Shown here piece after piece: positions 37,301-52,300 of a stretch of 64,000 nt of DNA (the first letter of the stretch is position 1; every line of letters starts with the position of its first letter). Origin of the DNA: Prostheceraeus crozeri (Eukaryota; Platyhelminthes; Polycladida; Euryleptidae); contig CAJQUW010012887.1 in assembly GCA_907163375.1 (NCBI GenBank), forward strand, positions 310,001 to 374,000, in the 5' to 3' direction. The notes beneath the pieces are model-generated. The model had not been told where the DNA came from and made no database searches. It worked only from the letters and a program-made list of their open reading frames with translations. Position numbers and translations under genes: made by a program.

Positions 37301-40300
37301 ATGGGAGAGGAAATCTGGATTCACTCATTCAGCATCATAGAAGACATTAAGATCATTCGAGCCTTCACCGCGGATGCAATGGACCGCTCGGGATGATAGA
37401 GGAAATCTAGATTCACTCATTCAGCATCATAGAAGACATTAAGATCATTCGAGCCTTCACCGCGGATGCAATGGACAGCTCGGGATGATAGAGGAAATCT
37501 AGATTCACTCATTCAGCATCATAGAAGACATTAAGATCATTCGAGCCTTCACCGCGGATGCAATGGACCGCTCGGGATGGGAGAGGAAATCTAGATTCAC
37601 TCATTCAGCATCATAGAAGACATTAAGATCATTGGAAACTTCACCGCGGATTCAATGGACAGCTGGGGATGGGAGAGGAAATCTGGATTCACTCATTCAG
37701 CATCATAGAAGACATTAAGATCATTCGAGCCTTCACCGCGGATGCAATGGACAGCTCGGGATGGGAGAGGAAATCTAGATTCACTCATTCAGCATCATAG
37801 AAGACATTAAGATCATTCGAGCCTTCACCGCGGATGCAATGGACAGCTCGGGATGGGAGAGGAAATCTAGATTCACTCATTCAGCATCATAGAAGACATT
37901 AAGATCATTGGAGCCTTCACCGCGGATGCAATGGACAGCTCGGGATGATAGAGGAAATCTAGATTCACTCATTCAGCATCATAGAAGACATTAAGATCAT
38001 TCGAGCCTTCACCGCAGATTCAATGGACCGCTCGGGATGGGAGAGGAAATCTAGATTCACTCATTCAGCATCATAGAAGACATTAAGATCATTGGAGCCT
38101 TCACCGCGGATGCAATGGACCGCTCGGGATGATAGAGGAAATCTAGATTCACTCATTCAGCATCATAGAAGACATTAAGATCATTGGAGCCTTCACCGCG
38201 GATTCAATGGACAGCTCGGGATGGGAGAGGAAATCTAGATTCACTCATTCAGCATCATAGAAGACATTAAGATCATTGGAGCCTTCACCGCGGATGCAAT
38301 GGACAGCTCGGGATGATAGAGGAAATCTAGATTCACTCATTCAGCATCATAGAAGACATTAAGATCATTGGAGCCTTCACCGCGGATGCAATGGACCGCT
38401 CGGGATGGGAGAGGAAATCTAGATTCACTCATTCAGCATCATAGAAGACATTAAGATCATTCGAGCCTTCACTGCGGATTCAATGGACAGCTCGGGATGG
38501 GAGAGGAAATCTAGATTCACTCATTCAGCATCATAGAAGACATTAAGATCATTGGAGCCTTCACCGCGGATGCAATGGACCGCTCGGGATGGGAGAGGAA
38601 ATCTAGATTCACTCATTCAGCATCATAGAAGACATTAAGATCATTCGAGCCTTCACTGCGGATTCAATGGACAGCTCGGGATGGGAGAGGAAATCTAGAT
38701 TCACTCATTCAGCATCATAGAAGACATTAAGATCATTCGAGCCTTCACCGCGGATTCAATGGACAGCTCGGGATGGGAGAGGAAATCTAGATTCACTCAT
38801 TCAGCATCATAGAAGACATTAAGATCATTGGAGCCTTCACCGCGGATGCAATGGACAGCTCGGGATGATAGAGGAAATCTAGATTCACTCATTCAGCATT
38901 ATAGAAGACATTAAGATCATTCGAGCCTTCACTGCGGATTCAATGGACCGCTCGGGATGGGAGAGGAAATCTAGATTCACTCATTCAGCATCATAGAAGA
39001 CATTAAGATCATTCGAGCCTTCACTGCGGATTCAATGGACCGCTCGGGATGGGAGAGGAAATCTAGATTCACTCATTCAGCATCATAGAAGACATTAAGA
39101 TCATTGGAGCCTTCACCGCGGATTCAATGGACAGCTCGGGATGATAGAGGAAATCTAGATTCACTCATTCAGCATCATAGAAGACATTAAGATCATTGGA
39201 GCCTTCACCGCGGATGCAATGGACCGTTCGGGATGATAGAGGAAATCTAGATTCACTCATTCAGCATCATAGAAGACATTAAGATCATTCGAGCCTTCAC
39301 CGCGGATTCAATGGACCGCTCGGGATGGGAGAGGAAATCTAGATTCACTCATTCAGCATCATAGAAGACATTAAGATCATTCGAGCCTTCACCGCGGATT
39401 CAATGGACCGCTCGGGATGGGAGAGGAAATCTAGATTCACTCATTCAGCATCATAGAAGACATTAAGATCATTCGAGCCTTCACTGCGGATGCAATGGAC
39501 CGCTCGGGATGATAGAGGAAATCTAGATTCACTCATTCAGCATCATAGAAGACATTAAGATCATTCGAGCCTTCACCGCGGATGCAATGGACCGCTCGGG
39601 ATGGGAGAGGAAATCTAGATTCACTCATTCAGCATCATAGAAGACATTAAGATCATTGGAGCCTTCACCGCGGATGCAATGGACCGCTCGGGATGATAGA
39701 GGAAATCTAGATTCACTCATTCAGCATCATAGAAGACATTAAGATCATTCGATCCTTCACCGCGGATTCAATGGACAGCTCGGGATGATAGAGGAAATCT
39801 AGATTCACTCATTCAGCATCATAGAAGACATTAAGATCATTCGAGCCTTCACCGCGGATTCAATGGACAGCTCGGGATGATAGAGGAAATCTAGATTCAC
39901 TCATTCAGCATCATAGAAGACATTAAGATCATTCGAGCCTTCACCGCGGATGCAATGGACAGCTCGGGATGGGAGAGGAAATCTAGATTCACTCATTCAG
40001 CATCATAGAAGACATTAAGATCATTGGAGCCTTCACCGCGGATGCAATGGACCGCTCGGGATGGGAGAGGAAATCTAGATTCACTCATTCAGCATCATAG
40101 AAGACATTAAGATCATTGGAGCCTTCACCGCGGATGCAATGGACCGCTCGGGATGGGAGAGGAAATCTAGATTCACTCATTCAGCATCATAGAAGACATT
40201 AAGATCATTCGAGCCTTCACCGCGGATGCAATGGACCGCTCGGGATGATAGAGGAAATCTAGATTCACTCATTCAGCATCATAGAAGACATTAAGATCAT

Positions 40301-43300
40301 TCGAGCCTTCACCGCGGATGCAATGGACAGCTCGGGATGATAGAGGAAATCTAGATTCACTCATTCAGCATCATAGAAGACATTAAGATCATTGGAGCCT
40401 TCACCGCGGATTCAATGGACCGCTCGGGATGGGAGAGGAAATCTAGATTCACTCATTCAGCATCATAGAAGACATTAAGATCATTCGAGCCTTCACCGCG
40501 GATGCAATGGACCGCTCGGGATGGGAGAGGAAATCTAGATTCACTCATTCAGCATCATAGAAGACATTAAGATCATTGGAGCCTTCACCGCGGATGCAAT
40601 GGACAGCTCGGGATGATAGAGGAAATCTAGATTCACTCATTCACCATCATAGAAGACATTAAGATCATTGGAGCCTTCACTGCGGATTCAATGGACCGCT
40701 CGGGATGGGAGAGGAAATCTAGATTCACTCATTCAGCATCATAGAAGACATTAAGATCATTGGAGCCTTCACCGCGGATGCAATGGACAGCTCGGGATGG
40801 GAGAGGAAATCTAGATTCACTCATTCAGCATCATAGAAGACATTAAGATCATTGGAGCCTTCACCGCGGATGCAATGGACCGCTCGGGATGGGAGAGGAA
40901 ATCTAGATTCACTCATTCAGCATCATAGAAGACATTAAGATCATTCGAGCCTTCACCGCGGATGCAATGGACCGCTCGGGATGGGAGAGGAAATCTAGAT
41001 TCACTCATTCAGCATCATAGAAGACATTAAGATCATTCGAGCCTTCACTGCGGATTCAATGGACCGCTCGGGATGATAGAGGAAATCTAGATTCACTCAT
41101 TCAGCATCATAGAAGACATTAAGATCATTCGATCCTTCACCGCGGATTCAATGGACAGCTCGGGATGATAGAGGAAATCTAGATTCACTCATTCAGCATC
41201 ATAGAAGACATTAAGATCATTCGAGCCTTCACCGCGGATTCAATGGACAGCTCGGGATGATAGAGGAAATCTAGATTCACTCATTCAGCATCATAGAAGA
41301 CATTAAGATCATTCGAGCCTTCACCGCGGATGCAATGGACAGCTCGGGATGATAGAGGAAATCTAGATTCACTCATTCAGCATCATAGAAGACATTAAGA
41401 TCATTGGAGCCTTCACTGCGGATTCAATGGACCGCTCGGGATGATAGAGGAAATCTAGATTCACTCATTCAGCATCATAGAAGACATTAAGATCATTCGA
41501 GCCTTCACCGCGGATTCAATGGACCGCTCGGGATGGGAGAGGAAATCTAGATTCACTCATTCAGCATCATAGAAGACATTAAGATCATTGGAGCCTTCAC
41601 CGCGGATGCAATGGACCGCTCGGGATGGGAGAGGAAATCTAGATTCACTCATTCAGCATCATAGAAGACATTAAGATCATTCGAGCCTTCACCGCGGATG
41701 CAATGGACAGCTCGGGATGGGAGAGGAAATCTAGATTCACTCATTCAGCATCATAGAAGACATTAAGATCATTCGAGCCTTCACCGCGGATGCAATGGAC
41801 CGCTCGGGATGATAGAGGAAATCTAGATTCACTCATTCAGCATCATAGAAGACATTAAGATCATTGGAGCCTTCACCGCGGATGCAATGGACCGCTCGGG
41901 ATGGGAGAGGAAATCTAGATTCACTCATTCAGCATCATAGAAGACATTAAGATCATTCGAACCTTCACCGCGGATTCAATGGACCGCTCGGGATGATAGA
42001 GGAAATCTAGATTCACTCATTCAGCATCATAGAAGACATTAAGATCATTCGAGCCTTCACCGCGGATGCAATGGACCGCTCGGGATGATAGAGGAAATCT
42101 AGATTCACTCATTCAGCATCATAGAAGACATTAAGATCATTCGAGCCTTCACCGCGGATGCAATGGACAGCTCGGGATGATAGAGGAAATCTAGATTCAC
42201 TCATTCAGCATCATAGAAGACATTAAGATCATTCGAGCCTTCACCGCGGATTCAATGGACCGCTCGGGATGGGAGAGGAAATCTAGATTCACTCATTCAG
42301 CATCATAGAAGACATTAAGATCATTCGAGCCTTCACCGCGGATTCAATGGACCGCTCGGGATGGGAGAGGAAATCTAGATTCACTCATTCAGCATCATAG
42401 AAGACATTAAGATCATTGGAGCCTTCACCGCGGATTCAATGGACCGCTCGGGATGGGAGAGGAAATCTAGATTCACTCATTCAGCATCATAGAAGACATT
42501 AAGATCATTCGAGCCTTCACCGCGGATGCAATGGACAGCTCGGGATGATAGAGGAAATCTAGATTCACTCATTCAGCATCATAGAAGACATTAAGATCAT
42601 TGGAGCCTTCACCGCGGATGCAATGGACCGCTCGGGATGGGAGAGGAAATCTAGATTCACTCATTCAGCATCATAGAAGACATTAAGATCATTGGAGCCT
42701 TCACCGCGGATGCAATGGACCGCTCGGGATGGGAGAGGAAATCTAGATTCACTCATTCAGCATCATAGAAGACATTAAGATCATTCGAGCCTTCACTGCG
42801 GATTCAATGGACCGCTCGGGATGGGAGAGGAAATCTAGATTCACTCATTCAGCATCATAGAAGACATTAAGATCATTCGAGCCTTCACCGCGGATGCAAT
42901 GGACAGCTCGGGATGGGAGAGGAAATCTAGATTCACTCATTCAGCATCATAGAAGACATTAAGATCATTCGAGCCTTCACTGCGGATTCAATGGACCGCT
43001 CGGGATGATAGAGGAAATCTAGATTCACTCATTCAGCATCATAGAAGACATTAAGATCATTGGAGCCTTCACCGCGGATTCAATGGACAGCTCGGGATGA
43101 TAGAGGAAATCTAGATTCACTCATTCAGCATCATAGAAGACATTAAGATCATTCGAGCCTTCACCGCGGATGCAATGGACCGCTCGGGATGGGAGAGGAA
43201 ATCTAGATTCACTCATTCAGCATCATAGAAGACATTAAGATCATTGGAGCCTTCACCGCGGATTCAATGGACAGCTCGGGATGATAGAGGAAATCTAGAT

Positions 43301-46300
43301 TCACTCATTCAGCATCATAGAAGACATTAAGATCATTGGAGCCTTCACCGCGGATGCAATGGACCGCTCGGGATGGGAGAGGAAATCTAGATTCACTCAT
43401 TCAGCATCATAGAAGACATTAAGATCATTGGAGCCTTCACCGCGGATGCAATGGACCGCTCGGGATGGGAGAGGAAATCTAGATTCACTCATTCAGCATC
43501 ATAGAAGACATTAAGATCATTCGAGCCTTCACCGCGGATGCAATGGACCGCTCGGGATGGGAGAGGAAATCTAGATTCACTCATTCAGCATCATAGAAGA
43601 CATTAAGATCATTGGAGCCTTCACCGCGGATTCAATGGACCGCTCGGGATGGGAGAGGAAATCTAGATTCACTCATTCAGCATCATAGAAGACATTAAGA
43701 TCATTCGAGCCTTCACCGCGGATGCAATGGACCGCTCGGGATGGGAGAGGAAATCTAGATTCACTCATTCAGCATCATAGAAGACATTAAGATCATTCGA
43801 GCCTTCACCGCGGATTCAATGGACCGCTCGGGATGATAGAGGAAATCTAGATTCACTCATTCAGCATCATAGAAGACATTAAGATCATTCGAGCCTTCAC
43901 TGCGGATGCAATGGACAGCTCGGGATGATAGAGGAAATCTAGATTCACTCATTCAGCATCATAGAAGACATTAAGATCATTGGAGCCTTCACTGCGGATT
44001 CAATGGACCGCTCGGGATGGGAGAGGAAATCTAGATTCACTCATTCAGCATCATAGAAGACATTAAGATCATTGGAGCCTTCACCGCGGATTCAATGGAC
44101 CGCTCGGGATGGGAGAGGAAATCTAGATTCACTCATTCAGCATCATAGAAGACATTAAGATCATTGGAGCCTTCACCGCGGATTCAATGGACCGCTCGGG
44201 ATGGGAGAGGAAATCTAGATTCACTCATTCAGCATCATAGAAGACATTAAGATCATTCGAGCCTTCACCGCGGATTCAATGGACCGCTCGGGATGGGAGA
44301 GGAAATCTAGATTCACTCATTCAGCATCATAGAAGACATTAAGATCATTCGAGCCTTCACCGCGGATTCAATGGACCGCTCGGGATGGGAGAGGAAATCT
44401 AGATTCACTCATTCAGCATCATAGAAGACATTAAGATCATTCGAGCCTTCACCGCGGATTCAATGGACAGCTCGGGATGATAGAGGAAATCTAGATTCAC
44501 TCATTCAGCATCATAGAAGACATTAAGATCATTCGAGCATTCACTGCGGATTCAATGGACCGCTCGGGATGGGAAAGGAAATCTAGATTCACTCATTCAG
44601 CATCATAGAAGACATTAAGATCATTCGAGCCTTCACCGCGGATTCAATGGACAGCTCGGGATGGGAGAGGAAATCTAGATTCACTCATTCAGCATCATAG
44701 AAGACATTAAGATCATTGGAGCCTTCACCGCGGATTCAATGGACCGCTCGGGATGATAGAGGAAATCTAGATTCACTTATTCAGCATCATAGAAGACATT
44801 AAGATCATTCGAGCCTTCACCGCGGATGCAATGGACCGCTCGGGATGATAGAGGAAATCTAGATTCACTCATTCAGCATCATAGAAGACATTAAGATCAT
44901 TGGAGCCTTCACCGCGGATGCAATGGACAGCTCGGGATGGGAGAGGAAATCTAGATTCACTCATTCAGCATCATAGAAGACATTAAGATCATTGGAGCCT
45001 TCACCGCGGATGCAATGGACCGCTCGGGATGGGAGAGGAAATCTAGATTCACTCATTCAGCATCATAGAAGACATTAAGATCATTGGAGCCTTCACCGCG
45101 GATTCAATGGACCGCTCGGGATGGGAGAGGAAATCTAGATTCACTCATTCAGCATCATAGAAGACATTAAGATCATTCGAGCCTTCACCGCGGATGCAAT
45201 GGACCGCTCGGGATGGGAGAGGAAATCTAGATTCACTCATTCAGCATCATAGAAGACATTAAGATCATTCGAGCCTTCACCGCGGATGCAATGGACAGCT
45301 CGGGATGATAGAGGAAATCTAGATTCACTCATTCAGCATCATAGAAGACATTAAGATCATTCGAGCCTTCACCGCGGATTCAATGGACAGCTGGGGATGG
45401 GAGAGGAAATCTAGATTCACTCATTCAGCATCATAGAAGACATTAAGATCATTCGAGCCTTCACCGCGGATGCAATGGACCGCTCGGGATGATAGAGGAA
45501 ATCTAGATTCACTCATTCAGCATCATAGAAGACATTAAGATCATTGGAGCCTTCACTGCGGATTCAATGGACCGCTCGGGATGGGAGAGGAAATCTAGAT
45601 TCACTCATTCAGCATCATAGAAGACATTAAGATCATTGGAGCCTTCACTGCGGATTCAATGGACCGCTCGGGATGGGAGAGGAAATCTAGATTCACTCAT
45701 TCAGCATCATAGAAGACATTAAGATCATTCGAGCCTTCACCGCGGATTCAATGGACAGCTCGGGATGATAGAGGAAATCTAGATTCACTCATTCAGCATC
45801 ATAGAAGACATTAAGATCATTCGAGCCTTCACAGCGGATGCAATGGACAGCTCGGGATGGGAGAGGAAATCTAGATTCACTCATTCAGCATCATAGAAGA
45901 CATTAAGATCATTGGAGCCTTCACCGCGGATTCAATGGACCGCTCGGGATGATAGAGGAAATCTAGATTCACTCATTCAGCATCATAGAAGACATTAAGA
46001 TCATTGGAGCCTTCACCGCGGATGCAATGGACCGCTCGGGATGGGAGAGGAAATCTAGATTCACTCATTCAGCATCATAGAAGACATTAAGATCATTGGA
46101 GCCTTCACTGCGGATGCAATGGACAGCTCGGGATGGGAGAGGAAATCTAGATTCACTCATTCAGCATCATAGAAGACATTAAGATCATTCGAGCCTTCAC
46201 GGCGGATGCAATGGACAGCTGGGGATGGGAGAGGAAATCTAGATTCACTCATTCAGCATCATAGAAGACATTAAGATCATTCGAGCCTTCACCGCGGATG

Positions 46301-49300
46301 CAATGGACCGCTCGGGATGATAGAGGAAATCTAGATTCACTCATTCAGCATCATAGAAGACATTAAGATCATTGGAGCCTTCACCGCGGATGCAATGGAC
46401 CGCTCGGGATGATAGAGGAAATCTAGATTCACTCATTCAGCATCATAGAAGACATTAAGATCATTGGAGCCTTCACTGCGGATTCAATGGACCGCTCGGG
46501 ATGATAGAGGAAATCTAGATTCACTCATTCAGCATCATAGAAGACATTAAGATCATTCGAGCCTTCACCGCGGATGCAATGGACCGCTCGGGATGATAGA
46601 GGAAATCTAGATTCACTCATTCAGCATCATAGAAGACATTAAGATCATTGGAGCCTTCACCGCGGATTCAATGGACAGCTCGGGATGGGAGAGGAAATCT
46701 AGATTCACTCATTCAGCATCATAGAAGACATTAAGATCATTGGAGCCTTCACCGCGGATGCAATGGACCGCTCGGGATGATAGAGGAAATCTAGATTCAC
46801 TCATTCAGCATCATAGAAGACATTAAGATCATTGGAGCCTTCACTGCGGATTCAATGGACCGCTCGGGATGATAGAGGAAATCTAGATTCACTCATTCAG
46901 CATCATAGAAGACATTAAGATCATTCGAGCCTTCACCGCGGATGCAATGGACCGCTCGGGATGATAGAGGAAATCTAGATTCACTCATTCAGCATCATAG
47001 AAGACATTAAGATCATTGGAGCCTTCACCGCGGATTCAATGGACAGCTCGGGATGGGAGAGGAAATCTAGATTCACTCATTCAGCATCATAGAAGACATT
47101 AAGATCATTGGAGCCTTCACCGCGGATGCAATGGACCGCTCGGGATGATAGAGGAAATCTAGATTCACTCATTCAGCATCATAGAAGACATTAAGATCAT
47201 TGGAGCCTTCACTGCGGATTCAATGGACCGCTCGGGATGATAGAGGAAATCTAGATTCACTCATTCAGCATCATAGAAGACATTAAGATCATTGGAGCCT
47301 TCACCGCGGATGCAATGGACCGCTCGGGATGAGAGAAGAAATCTAGATTCACTCATTCAGCATCATAGAAGACATTAAGATCATTGGAGCCTTCACCGCG
47401 GATTCAATGGACCGCTCGGGATGGGAGAGGAAATCTAGATTCACTCATTCAGCATCATAGAAGACATTAAGATCATTGAAGCCTTCAACGCGGATGCAAT
47501 GGACCGCTCGGGATGGGAGAGGAAATCTAGATTCACTCATTCAGCATCATAGAAGACATTAAGATCATTCGAGCCTTCACCGCGGATGCAATGGACCGCT
47601 CCGGATGGGAGAGGAAATCTAGATTCACTCATTCAGCATCATGTTAAAGGAAAGTATTGATGAAGTGGCATTACCTGACAGTATGACAAGGAGGAAATGT
47701 TCTCCGGGCTCCTCAGAGCTGATTTCCCTGCCAAGAGGTTGGAGGCACTGTCCGGGAGGCTCCTGTCGGGTAAGAACAGCTCCTCCGGCGGGCTCCGTGA
47801 GGCGATGAAGCCGAGAGTGAGAGAGCCGCACCATTCTCCATCCGGGCCTTTGTCCTCCACACGGTTCACACGGACCTGGAAGAGCTGCAACTTCGCCAGC
47901 GGCGTTCTTCCAATCACTAGACCATTCCGGAATCCATTGAGGCGCGAAATCTTCTGACCGACAATGCGAACATTGGAACAGAAAATGAAATGTGCAGAGG
48001 AGGAATGTCTCCAGCCGTCACCATCATAATCCTCCTCGCGACGACACACGGATTCCACATCACCATCCATTGCCTCACCGATACCTGCCTCATTCTCCAA
48101 CTGCAAGATGGGAACTTTATACAAGAACTCATCAGAGATTCAAGAACATCGCACGCAATATCCATGAGCAAACTATGCGAAATCATCTGAGTTTTCCAAT
48201 GTTTCAGGATGAAAACTGATCTCCAAAATGTCGTGGAGACTTCTCATAACCATAATTAGGTGGAAATTCAATTGTTTCTCATGCCATTCAGCGGTGTCGC
48301 GCAATAACTCGTACATCACTCGAGAGCTTATATTCACAGCATCCAAGCATTTCAACGTAGCAAAGTGCGTCAAGGTGACACAATTTTTTAAAAAACAAGC
48401 TAACGACTAGTTGATTTTTAGTAGGTGCAAAATATGATTTAAAAGAGACTTTTTATATCCTAAAATGTCTAAAAATTTGAAACTACTTACTAGAAGGACA
48501 AACAACGCTTGTCCTCTCCTCATGTGTAATGAATTGGCGAGAAAGTCGTTCAGTTCAAAATCACCTACATATTGAAAAGATTCTATTTAACAGTCTGCCC
48601 ATTCAGATGATAAGAGGACAGGTCTGTTTCCAATCAAAATACCAGATCTAGCTAACACAGCGGGATTACGCTATCTAAAATCTACCAGGTGTGTAAGAGA
48701 ATTAATATCAGTTCCTTAAGCTAAAGCGTGAAATAGAATTCTACAAAATATGCATACAAATTATTTGACTATTTTTAATGAGGTCATCAACAGGAACTTG
48801 GTCAGAACGATCGCGTTTCGATCGCTAAATCCTGGACGCTCAAACCCAACATTTAAGATGCACAGCCTCAAAAATTAAATTTATAGTAGAGAAAAATTAG
48901 CATCTATCAAAAAAAAGATAGAGTCACTATTGACTGAAATGTACCTCAGGCATTTGAAAGAAGGACAGAGTCCAGCCAAGCTTGATGTACTTTTGAATCT
49001 TCCACCTTGTAGTGGTTGAAGTAAAAGATCAATCTAGATGTAGATATTTTTCATTAGGCACGAGGAGGACCAACGATTTCTCCGCTTTTATTTAATGTAT
49101 TACTCGCGGAAATAGGGGACAAGGAGAGAAGTTTTCATATCGCTAGCCAGTTAGTAAGGTACTAACTTGAGTATTTTTCATTATCAACACAGTGCATTCC
49201 GTATCCATTCTGAGGAGAGGTATGAAATTTATTCTAAGGTCGTGCTAACTTCTTATAAGAAAATTTGAGTGCGAAATTCGAATAATTAATGAAAAAATGT

Positions 49301-52300
49301 TTCATTCGTCATACGAGTCTCACCTGGTCTGGAGTCGCTGCATCATGTGTCATTGCATCTCCCTCGGGGCAGATGAGGTCTGCAACATTTCTATCCACTT
49401 CTTCACCTACTTCTTCGTCAGATTCGCAATGATCTTCATGAGAGAGTGACAGAGATTCACTTCTCAACAAGTCGCTCACATCATTGACACGTTGAGGAGA
49501 ATTGGAGGTCGTCCTCTTCAAAGGCAAATGACGGACATTCTTGAACTTGACGCAGTTCATCGATCCTCCAAGATCGACGACTAGAAAGCAGTTCTGAGGA
49601 TGAGATAAGAATAATTTGACATTGGAGCAGAGAGATCCTGTCTTGACCCATTCAATCATGCTAATTATTGCTGAAATTTGCTTGAACAAATTTGCTTTAA
49701 TTATGGGTTCAGCAGACGTCAGACATTCAATCAGTCAATTTATTTTATGCATTACCCTAGTCATCATATTGCATCAAAATAAAGGACGTAAAATAATTAT
49801 CAGATTCTTCTCGGGAAAACTTTATCATAGCCGTTATCGTGTCTTATATTCATGAAATCCGTTTAAATGTCTGAAGAAGATACGTCAATCACACCCGGTC
49901 ACTTCGAATACTTTATTTACAGCATGAAATGCATTTTGTACACTGATAGCGTTCGCGAGGCACATAAGTGTGCAGAAATGTATTCATGAATACTTAGGAA
50001 AGCATGTTGTTGATTTCTATGGTAATAAATGGAGATATCTGATAAGAATTGAGTGATGAGCAGGTTAAATGAAATATATCATCAGCTGACTGCGTAGAAA
50101 TGAGAATATCCAATCTTTGGGGCTTGCATGAGCTATGGAACACATGCATCCGAACCTGTCATATATAGCTACTGCAGCGTCTCGATATCAGTCTCCTTGC
50201 TTTAGCTTAGCTACAGTTGTATGTTGAATAACAGGAATGATGCTCGTACAGAAGGGACTGTATTTTCTATAACGTTGAACAAATCGCTTCATAAGTAAGC
50301 CTGAATTTTCGAGAGAATTCAAGGATCAACTCTTCCAGACAACCAAACTGCTCTTGACGAGTCATGAAGATGAAGGAGACTTATTGAGTCTCCAAAGACG
50401 GTAGTTGAGTTCGACAGTGGAGCTTAGAGCAACTCAGTGAAACTCATCGCTCATCCGTTGACAAGAGGCCTTCTGTACATTCTATACAAATCCAATCCAA
50501 CCAGCACTGAGTTCAGGCAATCCACCGACAAAAGAAGTCAAACCTGGTAATTAGCCAGGAAGTATAGCAGTCCTGCTTCTATTCCGACCTCTCGCACCAG
50601 CTTATGTAGGCCTATAGTGTAATTTTTTTGACTTTGAGTCTTACTGGTAGAAAGAAACAATACAAAAACTCCTATATCAGCGCGTATGACTTAAACTGCG
50701 TTAATTTAATCAAATTCATGAACTGAATGACTCAATACATGAAACGCAATAATAAGACCACAAATGCGACACAGTAAGAACTCCCGGTGTTGATCTCCTT
50801 GGCATGAGAGTGTAGAGCTTCTTACCTTGGGCACATTTTCAGCTGCAGTTCCAAGATACATGCCATCGAGGAAGAATGAAAGCGTCGCCTCGCTGCTGTA
50901 ATGAACTCCGACACGCAGAGGTTCCACACTGGCCAGTTCCAGCCTGGGCGCATAGTTAGGTTTGACAATCCGTCCTGACGTCACCACATCTCCTCCAGTG
51001 ACCAGCCAATGAGCTTTCTCTAACTGACAAGCGAATGTGGGCAACATGTCTGCACCCACCGCCTCTTTATCCACCACCCAATCCACCAAACCAACACCAA
51101 GGAGGCCGCCAACTTCACCGCAAGGCATGTCAGAGCGCGGCTCAGTGCTCGATACCTCCAATTCCAGCAACTCATCGGGACGGATCGGGTCTGCAGAGAA
51201 GACAAGCGCCCCGGTGGGCGAATGTCGTCGAGTGGCAGTCTGTCGGGAGTCGTCCAATCGAACTGAGTCGCCGTGACATTGATTAAACTTGCAGATATTA
51301 GCAGCTCGGGAACCTGCAAACGAGGAATGAAAGCCTGATGCACCGACTGTGTCCACAATTTATTCTTCATTTTGTGTGAGTGAAAGATATCTCTTCTATG
51401 CAAACTACAGGGAGGAAACACACGGGATCACAAAGGCAACTTTTCCTGTGTAAGCTGCTGAGTTAAAAAGGTCATAGAAGTCTATAAACAAGTTGTGATT
51501 AGCCAGAGACTACCAAGATATCGATATAGTCCCTGGATTACCTCATTCATAGATTTTGCGGCATAGACATCAACTTCATAATGAACAATAGACATCTATA
51601 AATCACAAAATGAAAAGCTACATTCTTTCGAGAGGAAATAAACGCTTCCTCTCTTAGTTATCTGTCTATCCTCGCTGCGCTCGGGCTGTACAACATAGCT
51701 GTGGGAGGAAAAGTTGATATTTCCTCTCTCAAGAAAATAGCTGTGATTACTGTAACGACACTTCTAGTGATCCTCGCCGCTGGAAAAATGGCGTGTGACC
51801 TACCTCTCATTAAGTCAGACATGTTGGTATCTATCGATGGTCCGGACCGTAGAATCAAGCGATTGATATCTGCCTCTAAACTTTCACGACGACTGGCCGA
51901 CGTGTCTCGTGTTTCCATGTTGTGGAACGGTGTGATGACTCGATCCAAGCATGTCAATGAAGACACGATCGCTGAAGCTTGAGTGGTGGATAATGACGAC
52001 GTCTGCATCACCATCGAGCTGGCGTCCTGATGAGGTCGGTCAGTACCCTCCATGCTGGTCGACATGATGACCACGGGATTGGACGCAGACGTCTCATCTT
52101 CAGCAGGGATCACGGTGGTCCCAGCAGGCACTATCAGACCTGAGCGTGACGTGAGTGATACCTGAGGACGGAAGATTATAGAATGAATGAATCACATGGA
52201 AAGAGAAGTGTCTCTCACCTGTGCACATTGGCCGTACAAGTCGATAAGGGCGTAGACCCCTTCAGGAACATCCCGACAGGCGGATCCCATGTCTTTACCA

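Noticed and set aside
25111-47642. CRISPR array or coding repeat protein
   Set aside because: There are no spacers: the whole 92-bp unit repeats. The unit is not a multiple of three and contains stops, so no continuous repeat protein is possible.
47697-48219. Plus-strand open frames
   Set aside because: They are shadows of NEURL4 exon i, which has NHR motifs and correct splice sites on the minus strand.
51035-51286. Plus-strand open frames of about 80 codons
   Set aside because: They are antisense to NEURL4 exon g and have no motifs or splice sites.
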